Shown: one piece after another, positions 8,399-16,565 of the stretch
How the letters are laid out: every line of letters starts with the position of its first letter
How positions within the stretch are numbered: position 1 is the first letter of the stretch
From: Pedobacter sp. Leaf250
GTDB taxonomy: Bacteria > Bacteroidota > Bacteroidia > Sphingobacteriales > Sphingobacteriaceae
Direction of reading: 5' to 3'
NCBI RefSeq assembly: GCF_920984735.1
Contig: NZ_CAKLBU010000008.1
Coordinates: forward strand, 1-64,000
Length of the DNA: 64,000 nucleotides
Notes under the pieces: generated by a model
The model's input: the letters and a program-made list of their open reading frames with translations, nothing else
Databases searched by the model: none
What the model was told of the DNA's origin: nothing
Made by a program: the position numbers and the translations under genes

Positions 8399-9769
8399 AT
8401 GAAGAGAATACTTTTATTGATACTCTTGCCATTTACTGTTTTAGCTCAATCAAACAAACTGACTAAAGCAGATAAAATTTATGGGCTTTCTAAGTTTTGG
8501 CAAGAGGTAAACTATAACTTCGTTTACCTGGATAAAGTTGATCGTGTTAAATGGGACAGTACCTACAAAGCGATAATTACTTCAATTCCTGAAACTAAAA
8601 CAGATTACGAGTATTACCGTGAAATGCAACGGTTTTGTGCTTTGCTTAAAGATGGGCATACAAATATCTATATGCCAAACGGTAAAGATTTTGATCCAAT
8701 GAATACCATGTTTGGCGACTATCGTTTTTTTATCGAGAATGTAGAAAATAAAGCGATTATCACACGAGTTAATTTGAGCAAAAAAGAGGAAATTCCTGTC
8801 GGTAGCGAAATAATTGAGGTAAATGGAAGCCCTACGGCTAAATACATTGCGGAATACGTTTCGCCATACGTTTCTTCCTCTACTGATTATGTGTTGCAGG
8901 ATTGGAGTATTAGTAAGCTACTTCAGGGGTTAGAAGGAAGCCAGTTCCAGATTAAAATCAAAAAACCAAAAGGGCAAATTATAGCTTTAAAATTAACCCA
9001 TAAGCGAACTGAAGAAAAGGAAGTTTTTCCAGCTTTCCCACCAGAATCATCACTTTTGGATTTTAAGTGGTATCCTAAAGAGATCGCTTATGTTGCACTA
9101 AATTCATTCGGCGATGAAAAAATTGATTCATTGTTTACTGCCAAGCTGCCAGAATTATACAAAGCCAAAGCAATTATTATTGATTTAAGGAATAATGGAG
9201 GTGGAAGTACGAGCATTGGAAGCTATATATTAAAATATTTAACTAATGATAGTTTGCTATATGGTTCTCGTTACACCACCCGCCAACTTAGTTCTGCTTT
9301 TAAAGCTTGGGGCCGATATACCGCTGTGAAAGATACTGCTAATAGCGAATGGAACAAAAAGGCCTTTTTAACCTTTAACGATAAATATTATTATAATTTT
9401 GATTACAACCCATTAAAGAATACTCTTCCCGCAAAACGTATCGTGGTTCCCACTGTTTTATTGATAGGCCATAATACAGCATCGGCAGCAGAAGATTTTT
9501 TGATTTATGCGGATAATCAAAAGCACATGACAAAAATTGGTAGAAATTCTTTCGGCAGTACCGGCCAGCCATATTTATTTGATCTTCCTGGTGGAGGAAG
9601 TGCAAGAATTTGTACCAAAAAGGACACTTATCCAGATGGACGTGAGTTTGTTGGTTATGGTGTGAAACCTGATATTGAGGTGATCCCCACAATTAAAGAT
9701 TTTATGTCGAATAAAGATGCTGCATTGGTTACTTCAATTGATTTTCTCAGCAAAAAGTTGAATAAATAG
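8399..9769 (+). CDS. Secreted S41-family peptidase
   Basis: The 456-residue protein starts with a signal peptide (MKRILLLILLPFTVLAQ). A PDZ-like part is visible (PVGSEIIEVNGSPTAKYIAEY). The C-terminal S41 protease domain contains AIIIDLRNNGGGST and the nucleophile motif GHNTASAAEDF; the serine of TASAAE is the predicted catalytic residue. It is much shorter than the other S41 gene in this window (3194-5431) and lacks that protein's N-terminal beta domain. A TlpA-like gene follows 44 bases downstream on the same strand, suggesting a two-gene unit. Confidence 0.9.
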   Translation: MKRILLLILLPFTVLAQSNKLTKADKIYGLSKFWQEVNYNFVYLDKVDRVKWDSTYKAIITSIPETKTDYEYYREMQRFCALLKDGHTNIYMPNGKDFDPMNTMFGDYRFFIENVENKAIITRVNLSKKEEIPVGSEIIEVNGSPTAKYIAEYVSPYVSSSTDYVLQDWSISKLLQGLEGSQFQIKIKKPKGQIIALKLTHKRTEEKEVFPAFPPESSLLDFKWYPKEIAYVALNSFGDEKIDSLFTAKLPELYKAKAIIIDLRNNGGGSTSIGSYILKYLTNDSLLYGSRYTTRQLSSAFKAWGRYTAVKDTANSEWNKKAFLTFNDKYYYNFDYNPLKNTLPAKRIVVPTVLLIGHNTASAAEDFLIYADNQKHMTKIGRNSFGSTGQPYLFDLPGGGSARICTKKDTYPDGREFVGYGVKPDIEVIPTIKDFMSNKDAALVTSIDFLSKKLNK

Positions 9770-9813
9770 TGCTTTAAGTTTTCTGTTTTTATCTACTTTT
9801 CATATTTCTACTA

Positions 9814-10359
9814 GTGCGAATTTGCTTAATAGTTTTAATATCTCTTTGGTTTAGCGAACTTATAGCCCAGGATGCTCCAATTAAATGGGCCACTCAAGAA
9901 ACCTTTTTCGAAGATTTGGTTGGAAAGGATTTGCCTGATTTCAAAGGGCTGAAAACAAATAAAAAAGTTTTTACTAAACAAAGTTTAGATAATCAAGTTA
10001 TCGTAATTAATTTTTGGTTTGAAAACTGTTCGCCGTGTATTGCAGAAATGCCCGAACTGAATAATTTGGTTGGAAAATATGCTAAACAGGGCGTAAGATT
10101 TATTGGAATCACCCACGATTCGCCACTTTCAGCAAAACGTTTTCAAACGAAAAATAGTTATAAATATGAAATCGTTAGCTTAAGCAAAGCCGATATCGCA
10201 AAGCTGAATATCAATCACGGCTTTCCGTCTAATATTTTGATTGGTAAGAATGGCAAAATCATTACAGCAATGGCCAACATTTCATTTACAAATTCAGAAT
10301 TTAAAGCAAAATCAATCGCTTTTGAAGACAAAATAATTAAAGCAGTGATGCAAAAATAG
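9814..10359 (+). CDS. TlpA/ResA-like thioredoxin-fold protein, exported
   Basis: The 181-residue protein begins at GTG (9814). The frame is closed upstream by a stop at 9775, and this start gives a plausible signal sequence (MRICLIVLISLWFSELIAQ). The thioredoxin domain carries the redox motif CSPC in INFWFENCSPCIAEMPELN and the cis-proline region NHGFPSNILIGKNGKI. TlpA-type proteins reduce or oxidise envelope cysteines, often for cytochrome maturation or oxidative stress. Its substrate here is unknown. Confidence 0.85.
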   Translation: MRICLIVLISLWFSELIAQDAPIKWATQETFFEDLVGKDLPDFKGLKTNKKVFTKQSLDNQVIVINFWFENCSPCIAEMPELNNLVGKYAKQGVRFIGITHDSPLSAKRFQTKNSYKYEIVSLSKADIAKLNINHGFPSNILIGKNGKIITAMANISFTNSEFKAKSIAFEDKIIKAVMQK

Positions 10360-10461
10360 ATTTTAATTTAAGGCATTTCAAAATGTAAATCGCTTTACCA
10401 TTAAAGCTAAAAATGATTAACTTGCCTTTGCGATCACCATATTTAAATCCTCCCAATTAAT

Positions 10462-11091
10462 ATGAAGTCATCTCCTGCTACTAAAATTTATATAGCAATA
10501 GGTACAGCTATAGTTTGGTTTGCCCTCGTCCTTCAGTTTATAGTGAGCCTTAAAGCCGCCAATTACGATTTTTGGACAACTACAAAGCTTTATTTATCTT
10601 TTTTCACGGTAACAACAAATATACTGCTAGGTATTTGTTTCGGCTCTGTTTTGTTATTGAGTAACCACAGGATAGGGAAATTTTTTACTAAGTCATCGAC
10701 CATTACTGCGTTAACAGTTTATATTTTAGTAGTTGGTCTTATCTATAATGTTTTGCTGCGTGGCTTAGTGCTTCCTGTAGGATGGGCTCGGGTAGCCGAC
10801 GAAATGTTACACGTAGTAACGCCCGTCATATTTTTAGTTTTTTGGATTTTATTCGTTGACAAATCAAACCTTCAATATAAAGATGCTTTTAGCTGGTTAA
10901 TCTATCCGATGGCTTACATTATATTCGTTGTAGTACGTGGATATTTCATTCATGAATATCCTTATCCATTTGTTAATGTGATCAATTTAGGCTATCCTCA
11001 AGCTATTTTAAATGCATTTTTTTGTGTTCTGCTCTTTTATGTGCTTTCCATTTTACTCATTTGGCTAGGAAAAAAGCTTCACAAAAATTAA
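10462..11091 (+). CDS. Pr6Pr-type polytopic membrane protein
   Basis: The 209-residue protein has about six hydrophobic segments and conserved patches such as SFFTVTTNILLG and EMLHVVTPVIFLVFWILF, typical of the Pr6Pr (FAR-17a/AIG1-like) membrane family. Eukaryotic AIG1 relatives are lipid hydrolases using Thr and His residues; TVTTN and LHV are the equivalent patches here. The bacterial function is unproven. Its stop overlaps the stop of the convergent bestrophin gene by four bases. Confidence 0.8.
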   Translation: MKSSPATKIYIAIGTAIVWFALVLQFIVSLKAANYDFWTTTKLYLSFFTVTTNILLGICFGSVLLLSNHRIGKFFTKSSTITALTVYILVVGLIYNVLLRGLVLPVGWARVADEMLHVVTPVIFLVFWILFVDKSNLQYKDAFSWLIYPMAYIIFVVVRGYFIHEYPYPFVNVINLGYPQAILNAFFCVLLFYVLSILLIWLGKKLHKN

Positions 11092-11978
11092 AGAATATAC
11101 TCTTCGTTAATAGGTTTAATGGGCTCTGGGATATCTGTTTCTTCCAACATTTGTAAGAGATTGATTTCTATCGTTCGGGTTATCTGATTTAAAGGAACGC
11201 CCGCAGAATTGTTCTCAAATGGATTAACCAAACTCATCCCGTTTATTTGAGTGGATACAAATACAAAACCAATTAACCAACCCAAAAAGATAGCTGCCGG
11301 ACCGGCATCCTGGCTAATTACCAATGTGAAAGTAACTACAAAAAGCCAGATAAATACTTTGGTTAAATAGGTATAGGTAGTGGGAAAAATAGTGTTCTTA
11401 ATGCGTTCACTCATACCCATCGAATCAGAAAAGCGAACCAGCATTTCATTAATTTCGATAAACCTAAAACCATCTATTTGATTGGCTTTTGATAGTTTCT
11501 GCAAATCTCTTGATTGAATATTTAAAATCGCATTATGAAGATTTGTATGCTTTGCAATTTCATTTAAATCTTCTTCTGATAAATATTTGGTGTAAATTTC
11601 ATCAACAGCGCCTCGTAAACTCGCCTTCAAAGCGTATAAAAAAGCAATGTGACGATAAATCATTCTTTTGGCAGAAACTGGATCTTCATCAATGTAATTT
11701 AATAATGCCCTTGCGAATGATCTGGAATCATTAACAATTGCACCCCAAATTTTTCTTCCTTCCCACCAACGATCGTATGCCTGGTTATTATTAAAACCTA
11801 TAAAAAATGCAATTGCTGTACCTAAAACAGTTGGAATAATGGTTGGAATAACGAAATGATGGGCAATTAAATATTCTCGAATGAAGTAAGCCGCGGTACA
11901 CGATCCGATCATAATCAGATCTACATGCCAGGTATTTCTTAAAATTCTACTTAATCTAATGTTTTGTATTAAAAGCAT
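11088..11978 (-). CDS. Bestrophin-family (UPF0187) channel-like protein
   Basis: The 296-residue protein has the family features: an N-terminal membrane segment, the motif FFIGFNNNQAYDRWWEGRKIWGAIVNDSR, a cytoplasmic helical middle, and C-terminal membrane helices. Bacterial bestrophin homologues form pentameric ion channels, and the Klebsiella protein is cation selective. The start at 11978 gives MLLIQNIRLSRILRNTW, typical for the family. It converges on the Pr6Pr gene with no room for a terminator. Confidence 0.9.
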   Translation of the reverse strand: MLLIQNIRLSRILRNTWHVDLIMIGSCTAAYFIREYLIAHHFVIPTIIPTVLGTAIAFFIGFNNNQAYDRWWEGRKIWGAIVNDSRSFARALLNYIDEDPVSAKRMIYRHIAFLYALKASLRGAVDEIYTKYLSEEDLNEIAKHTNLHNAILNIQSRDLQKLSKANQIDGFRFIEINEMLVRFSDSMGMSERIKNTIFPTTYTYLTKVFIWLFVVTFTLVISQDAGPAAIFLGWLIGFVFVSTQINGMSLVNPFENNSAGVPLNQITRTIEINLLQMLEETDIPEPIKPINEEYIL

Positions 11979-12115
11979 ATATGTTAATTGGAAAATGAAA
12001 ATACAAAACAGAAGTCATAATGTTTGGTCATGTAACAAATTTAATCACAAACAGTGCAGGTTGCTGTTTGTCATGCAAATGTTTATCTTGTGGAACCAAA
12101 TATTCCCTACACCTC

Positions 12116-13639
12116 ATGAGCGAAACTTTACCAAAGAACAATATCTTTAAAGTAATCGGTGCATCATCACTTGGAACACTGATTGAATGGTACGATTTTT
12201 ACATTTTTGGCAGTTTGGCTGTTATTATTGGTCATCAACTTTTTCCTGAAGATGCTGGTGCTTCTGCCTTGATTAACACCCTGGCTATATTTGCTGCAGG
12301 TTTTATTGTTCGCCCTTTTGGTGCCCTGGTTTTTGGCCGATTGGGCGATTTAATCGGTCGTAAATACACCTTTCTTTTAACCTTGGTTTTAATGGGGGGT
12401 TCTACTTTTCTAATCGGCTTAATCCCATCATATAAAAGTATAGGTTATGCAGCCCCAATTTTAGTTTTGATTTTAAGATTGGTGCAGGGTTTGGCACTTG
12501 GTGGCGAATACGGCGGAGCAGCGACATATGTGGCAGAACATGCGCCAAAAAATAAACGTGGTTTTTTCACGAGCTGGATTCAAACCACGGCAACACTTGG
12601 ACTATTCCTTTCTTTAGGTGTAATTGTAATCACAAAAAATATTCTGGGTGCTGAAACCTTTGGCGATTGGGGTTGGAGAATTCCTTTTCTTCTTTCTATC
12701 CTGTTGGTTGTTGTTTCCATTTATATCCGCATGAAAATGCATGAATCGCCCATGTTTTCAAAATTGAAAGCCGAAGGAAATGTTTCTAAAAACCCGCTAA
12801 AAGAAAGTTTTAATAACAAAGCTAATTTTAAAATGGTGTTGCTTGCCCTGTTTGGTGCAACCATGGGGCAAGGTGTAATTTGGTATACCGGACAATTTTA
12901 TGCGCAATCGTTTTTAGAGAACACTTGTAAGCTTGATTTTAATGATTCACGCTATATTTTGCTTTGGGGAATTGCTTTTGCTACGCCATTTTTTGTGATT
13001 TTTGGCGCCTGGAGCGACAAGGTGGGTAGAAAATGGATCATGTTAAGTGGAATGCTTTTGGGTATTATTTTCTATCGACCAATTTATCAAATGTTTCTGG
13101 ATGATACCGATTTTACCAAGATAGAACAACATGATATTTTATCATCAACTTCTGCACCGGTAACTGCCGCATCAATTGCCAATACAGCTGACAGTTTAAG
13201 AACCACAACAACCAAAATCGAATTAAAAAATGGAGCGTCTTTCCATTTGGTTAAAACAGATACTATTTCGGTACAAGGTGGAATTATTTCCGGCCCTGAA
13301 GTTTTGAAAGATAAAGTACTGCCAAAACCAATATTTTGGAAATTTGTGGGTTTAATTTTCTTTCAGATTTTATTGGTAACCATGGTGTATGGACCAATTG
13401 CAGCTTTTTTGGTCGAGTTGTTTCCAACCAAAATCAGGTATACTTCCATGTCGTTGCCATACCACATAGGAAATGGTGTATTTGGGGGTTTGGTGCCATT
13501 TATCGCTACATTAGTGGCCAGCTTTTCAGGCTCTACGCCATTATCTGGTTTGTGGTACCCAATTGGGATTGCCGCCTTAAGCCTGGTGATTGGAACGATA
13601 TATCTATCAAATAAAAAAGACGAAAGTATTAACGATTAA
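12116..13639 (+). CDS. MFS transporter, metabolite:H+ symporter type
   Basis: The protein begins at the ATG at 12116 (MSETLPKNNIFKVIGASSLG). A frame-open extension upstream to 12020 is cysteine-rich and does not resemble the family. The hallmark GTLIEWYDFYIFGSL and the loop motif FGRLGDLIGRKYTFL place it in the MHS/ProP branch, which moves organic acids, betaine or sugars with protons. An insertion of about 75 polar residues lies between membrane segments, roughly positions 340-415, and has few counterparts in classical members. A small membrane protein gene follows 10 bases after the stop. Confidence 0.88.
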   Translation: MSETLPKNNIFKVIGASSLGTLIEWYDFYIFGSLAVIIGHQLFPEDAGASALINTLAIFAAGFIVRPFGALVFGRLGDLIGRKYTFLLTLVLMGGSTFLIGLIPSYKSIGYAAPILVLILRLVQGLALGGEYGGAATYVAEHAPKNKRGFFTSWIQTTATLGLFLSLGVIVITKNILGAETFGDWGWRIPFLLSILLVVVSIYIRMKMHESPMFSKLKAEGNVSKNPLKESFNNKANFKMVLLALFGATMGQGVIWYTGQFYAQSFLENTCKLDFNDSRYILLWGIAFATPFFVIFGAWSDKVGRKWIMLSGMLLGIIFYRPIYQMFLDDTDFTKIEQHDILSSTSAPVTAASIANTADSLRTTTTKIELKNGASFHLVKTDTISVQGGIISGPEVLKDKVLPKPIFWKFVGLIFFQILLVTMVYGPIAAFLVELFPTKIRYTSMSLPYHIGNGVFGGLVPFIATLVASFSGSTPLSGLWYPIGIAALSLVIGTIYLSNKKDESIND

Positions 13640-13649
13640 TATTATAGAA

Positions 13650-13901
13650 ATGAATGCGTTAAAGAAATTTTTAGGTTTAGTTTGGATGATTTTGGGGCCA
13701 GTAGCCATGACATTTTTGTTTCTTCAGGCAGTGGAAAAGGTTGGTTTAACCCATACAGCTATCGAACGGACCAATACTATGTTGCAGTGGGGCATTATTC
13801 TCTTCATCTTTCTGCCCATTAGTTTGGGCCTGATGATTTTTGGGTTTTACGCATGGAAGGGAGAATATGATCGGTTGCCCGAAAGTTCAGAAGATATTTA
13901 G
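13650..13901 (+). CDS. Small two-helix membrane protein
   Basis: This 83-residue protein (start MNALKKFLG at 13650, chosen over an ATG at 13590 inside the transporter gene) has two hydrophobic segments: FLGLVWMILGPVAMTFLFL and a second around IILFIFLPISLGLMIFGFYAW. It ends in an acidic tail. It sits 10 bases behind the MFS gene, so it is probably cotranscribed and may assist or accompany the transporter. Similar small proteins occur beside MFS genes in related genomes (possibly DUF6814), but I cannot confirm the family. Confidence 0.7.
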   Translation: MNALKKFLGLVWMILGPVAMTFLFLQAVEKVGLTHTAIERTNTMLQWGIILFIFLPISLGLMIFGFYAWKGEYDRLPESSEDI

Positions 13902-13973
13902 TTGTTTGCCAAGAAAGCAGAAATCACTTAAATTAAAACCAGTTTCCATGATTTCCGTGGCAATAATTAGCTA

Positions 13974-15158
13974 TTACAATACCCTTAACAACAATCCTTT
14001 CAAATACTCGCCTTCTGAAAATGAAATTCTAACCGGATGATCTTCGGGTTGGCAAAACTGTTTAATAATTTGAACTTCCTTGCCTGCATCAAGCGCAGCC
14101 CAAGCAATAATTTGTTTAAAGGTTTCAATATCAACAGCGCCGGAGCAAGAAAAGGTTGCCAATAAACCACCTTTTTCGAGTAAAAGCATGCCTAAACGGT
14201 TTAGGTCTTTGTAGGCACGGGCAGCTCGATCTAATGCCGAACGCGAGGGCGCATATTTTGGTGGATCGAGTACAATAACATCGAACAATTCTCCTGAATC
14301 TTTGAAAGCCCTTAACTGTTTGTTCACATCCGATTGAATGGCTGTAACCTTTGCTGCATCAAATTTATTGAGTGCGACATTCTGTTTTAGCGTTTCTACA
14401 GCCAAGCCAGAACTATCCACACTGGTGATGCTGGCTGCTCCGTTAGCCAAGCTGTTTAAGCTGAAACCACCACTGTAACTAAAGCAATCCAATACTTTTT
14501 TGCCTTTTGTATAACTGGCTAAAATTTGTCTGTTATCACGTTGGTCGCAATAAAATCCCGATTTTTGACCTTCGGCTATGTTAATGTGATAAGCAATACC
14601 ATTTTCCTTTACCTCTAAAAACTCCGGTGGATTTTCGCCCCAAAGCAAACCATTTTCTATCGGTAAACCTTCGTGTGTACGGGCTGTTGCATCACTCTTG
14701 TCAAAAATTCCTTTTGGCTGAAGTTCTGCCTTTAAAATTTCAACGATATCGTTTTTTACACCTTCAATTCCTGAACTTAATATTTGTAACGAAAGGAAGT
14801 CTGCATATTTATCAACGATCAATCCTGGAAGAAAATCGGCTTCGCTAAATACCAAACGGCAAGTATTGGTTTGTTCACTAAGAATAAACTGTCTTGAAGC
14901 AATGGCCTGTTTCAATCGGTTCTCGTACCACTTTTTATCAATGGTTTGCGTTTCATCCCATTCCAATAACCGAACAGCCACTCTCGAGTTGCTGTTGTAG
15001 TAGCCGTAAGCTAAAAATTCGTTATCAAAAGCGAAAACTTTAACCACTTCCCCATTTTCGGGTTTTCCTTTAACTTTTTCTAATGCGCCAGAAAATACCC
15101 ATGGATGTCTTTGTAATGCTGCTTTTTCTTTCCCCTTTTTTAATACGATTTCTACCAT
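13974..15158 (-). CDS. rlmI: RlmI-like 23S rRNA cytosine-C5 methyltransferase
   Basis: The 394-residue protein starts with a PUA-type RNA-binding domain (KGKEKAALQRHPWVFSGAL) and continues into a class I SAM-dependent methyltransferase. Visible motifs are VLDCFSYSGGFSLNSL (SAM binding), ITSVDSSG, and VIVLDPPKYAP, followed by ATFSCSGAVD with the expected cysteine. E. coli RlmI methylates C1962 of 23S rRNA and has the same domain order. The start codon lies only five bases behind a TAnnTTTG box, so the mRNA may be leaderless. Confidence 0.88.
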   Translation of the reverse strand: MVEIVLKKGKEKAALQRHPWVFSGALEKVKGKPENGEVVKVFAFDNEFLAYGYYNSNSRVAVRLLEWDETQTIDKKWYENRLKQAIASRQFILSEQTNTCRLVFSEADFLPGLIVDKYADFLSLQILSSGIEGVKNDIVEILKAELQPKGIFDKSDATARTHEGLPIENGLLWGENPPEFLEVKENGIAYHINIAEGQKSGFYCDQRDNRQILASYTKGKKVLDCFSYSGGFSLNSLANGAASITSVDSSGLAVETLKQNVALNKFDAAKVTAIQSDVNKQLRAFKDSGELFDVIVLDPPKYAPSRSALDRAARAYKDLNRLGMLLLEKGGLLATFSCSGAVDIETFKQIIAWAALDAGKEVQIIKQFCQPEDHPVRISFSEGEYLKGLLLRVL

Positions 15159-15162
15159 GTTG

Positions 15163-15170
15163 CAAAGGTA
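15163..15170 (-). promoter_or_regulatory. -7 promoter box abutting the rlmI start
   Basis: On the minus strand this reads TACCTTTG, a perfect match to TAnnTTTG, and its last base is five bases upstream of the ATG. Transcription would therefore start at or next to the start codon, giving a leaderless message. Confidence 0.6.
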
Positions 15171-15263
15171 GTAATTAGTTTGCAGTTGGGGGTTTGGAGT
15201 CGATGTCTATAGTTCAAATGAACTATGGTAACGCTTGTCGCAAAACTCCTAGCGCTATTAGCT

Positions 15264-16298
15264 TTACAGAAACCTGTTTCCCAACGTTTTTTGCATCCTT
15301 ACCAGTTCTGTATCCAGTATTTTGGTTTCAAATTCTGTGATTTCCCTTTTCGCCTCAATCATTGAGATTAAAAGTTCGGTAGCCACCTGGCCCATTTCGA
15401 AAGCGGGCTGTTTAACCGATGTTAGTGATGGAGAAAATAACTCAACCAGGTTGGAATTGGTAAATCCAGCAATAGCGATTTTGTGCGCAATTTCAGGATT
15501 TGTTTTTTTCAGAGCCATAATACAACCAGTGGTTAATCGATCGCTAGAAATGAAAATTCCATCGGGTTTATGAGGTAAAAGTTCCTTAACAGCCTGCTCC
15601 AATTCGGCAGAATGCATGCCGCCATGTTGGCAATATTTTACCAACTCGGGTTTAAATTCGATGTGGTATTTTGCTAGCGCAGCTTGATAGCCTTTCAATC
15701 GTTCCCGGGTGATTGATAAATTTTCGGAATTGGTGAGGTGTGCTATGGTTCTTTTGCCTGATAAGATGAGGTGTTCAGTAGCATCAAAAGCGCCTTTAAA
15801 ATTATTTGCAATTACTTTATGTGTAGCAAAATCTTCAGGAACCCGATCAAAAAAAACGATTGGAAGTCCTTTTGCGTATAAGTCGCGGAGATAAGTAATG
15901 TCTTGTGTTTCAGAAGAAAGCGCTATCAATAATCCGTCAATTGATCTTGATGCCAAATGCTCTACGTTGAGTTTTTCCTGCTTATGCGATTCGTGAGTTT
16001 GGGAAATTATTACGTGGTAACCGCGATCGTAAGCAATGGATTCTATGCCGTTAATTACCTGCGAAAAGAAGTTATTGGCAATTTCACTAACAATGATTCC
16101 GATGGAATAACTTCGCCTTTCTTTTAGACTTCGGGCAATGGGATTGGCCCGATAATTTACCTTTTCTGCATAGGCTAAAACAAGCTTTTTGGTTTCTTCG
16201 CTAATCTCATAACGATCTCTCAAAGCCCGCGAAACCGTCGAAGTTGACAGTCCGAGCGCCTTGGCAATGTCTTTTATGGTGGAAGTTTCAAATCTCAT
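15264..16298 (-). CDS. LacI-family transcription regulator of the pectin locus
   Basis: The 344-residue protein has an N-terminal LacI helix-turn-helix (TIKDIAKALGLSTSTVSRAL) with the hinge region NPIARSLKERRSYSIGIIV. A periplasmic-binding-protein-like ligand domain follows (IDGLLIALSS, FDRVP, DGIFISSDR, TSVKQPAFEMG). It is divergent from susC. Candidate operators with central CG lie in the shared intergenic region (16370-16398, 16509-16522) and before two other pectin genes. It most likely senses a pectin-derived sugar or uronate; the ligand cannot be read from the sequence. Confidence 0.92.
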   Translation of the reverse strand: MRFETSTIKDIAKALGLSTSTVSRALRDRYEISEETKKLVLAYAEKVNYRANPIARSLKERRSYSIGIIVSEIANNFFSQVINGIESIAYDRGYHVIISQTHESHKQEKLNVEHLASRSIDGLLIALSSETQDITYLRDLYAKGLPIVFFDRVPEDFATHKVIANNFKGAFDATEHLILSGKRTIAHLTNSENLSITRERLKGYQAALAKYHIEFKPELVKYCQHGGMHSAELEQAVKELLPHKPDGIFISSDRLTTGCIMALKKTNPEIAHKIAIAGFTNSNLVELFSPSLTSVKQPAFEMGQVATELLISMIEAKREITEFETKILDTELVRMQKTLGNRFL

Positions 16299-16369
16299 TT
16301 TATGGTAATGCGTACAAGTTACAAAAAATATCTTTTATGGCATGTTTCAAAGCCATATTAATAAGCGTT

Positions 16370-16398
16370 AAAACGACGTTTTTGGGAACGTTTGCACA
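16370..16398 (+). promoter_or_regulatory. Two adjacent LacI-type operators upstream of susC
   Basis: AAAACGACGTTTT (16370-16382) is a perfect palindrome around one base. GGGAACGTTTGCACA (16384-16398) follows at once and is an imperfect CG-centred palindrome. The second element recurs in the same orientation before GH43 (41033-41047) and, with two changes, before GH28 (39844-39858). Its centre is about 54 bases upstream of the predicted susC transcription start. A 6-bp inverted repeat, TATGGC/GCCATA, lies further up (16336-16357). Confidence 0.65.
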
Positions 16399-16430
16399 CT
16401 TTTTTAGTTAAATCTGGTTTCAATCGATTT

Positions 16431-16438
16431 TAAGTTTG
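16431..16438 (+). promoter_or_regulatory. Predicted -7 box of the susC operon
   Basis: TAAGTTTG matches TAnnTTTG and lies 32 bases after the GGGAACG element. No convincing -33 TTTG is present at the right spacing, which would fit an activator-dependent promoter. The predicted start near 16444 leaves a leader of about 120 bases. Confidence 0.6.
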
Positions 16439-16508
16439 TAAAATTGTTACATCAATCTAACCAAATATTAACAAACAATCATACTTCGATAGAGAATTAT
16501 ATTCTACG

Positions 16509-16522
16509 TGCAAGCGATTGCA
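16509..16522 (+). promoter_or_regulatory. LacI-type palindrome in the susC leader
   Basis: TGCAAGCGATTGCA has perfect TGCAA/TTGCA arms around a CG-containing centre, the classic LacI/CcpA/PurR operator layout. It lies about 65 bases downstream of the predicted start, where a bound regulator could block elongation. Confidence 0.55.
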
Positions 16523-16565
16523 TCAGTCTTAATAGAAACCAAATTTTTCAATTAAATACATAATT

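Noticed and set aside
12020..12115. In-frame N-terminal extension of the MFS transporter with several cysteines
   Set aside because: The transporter family starts near MSETLPKNN; the extension has no homology and lies over the probable promoter.
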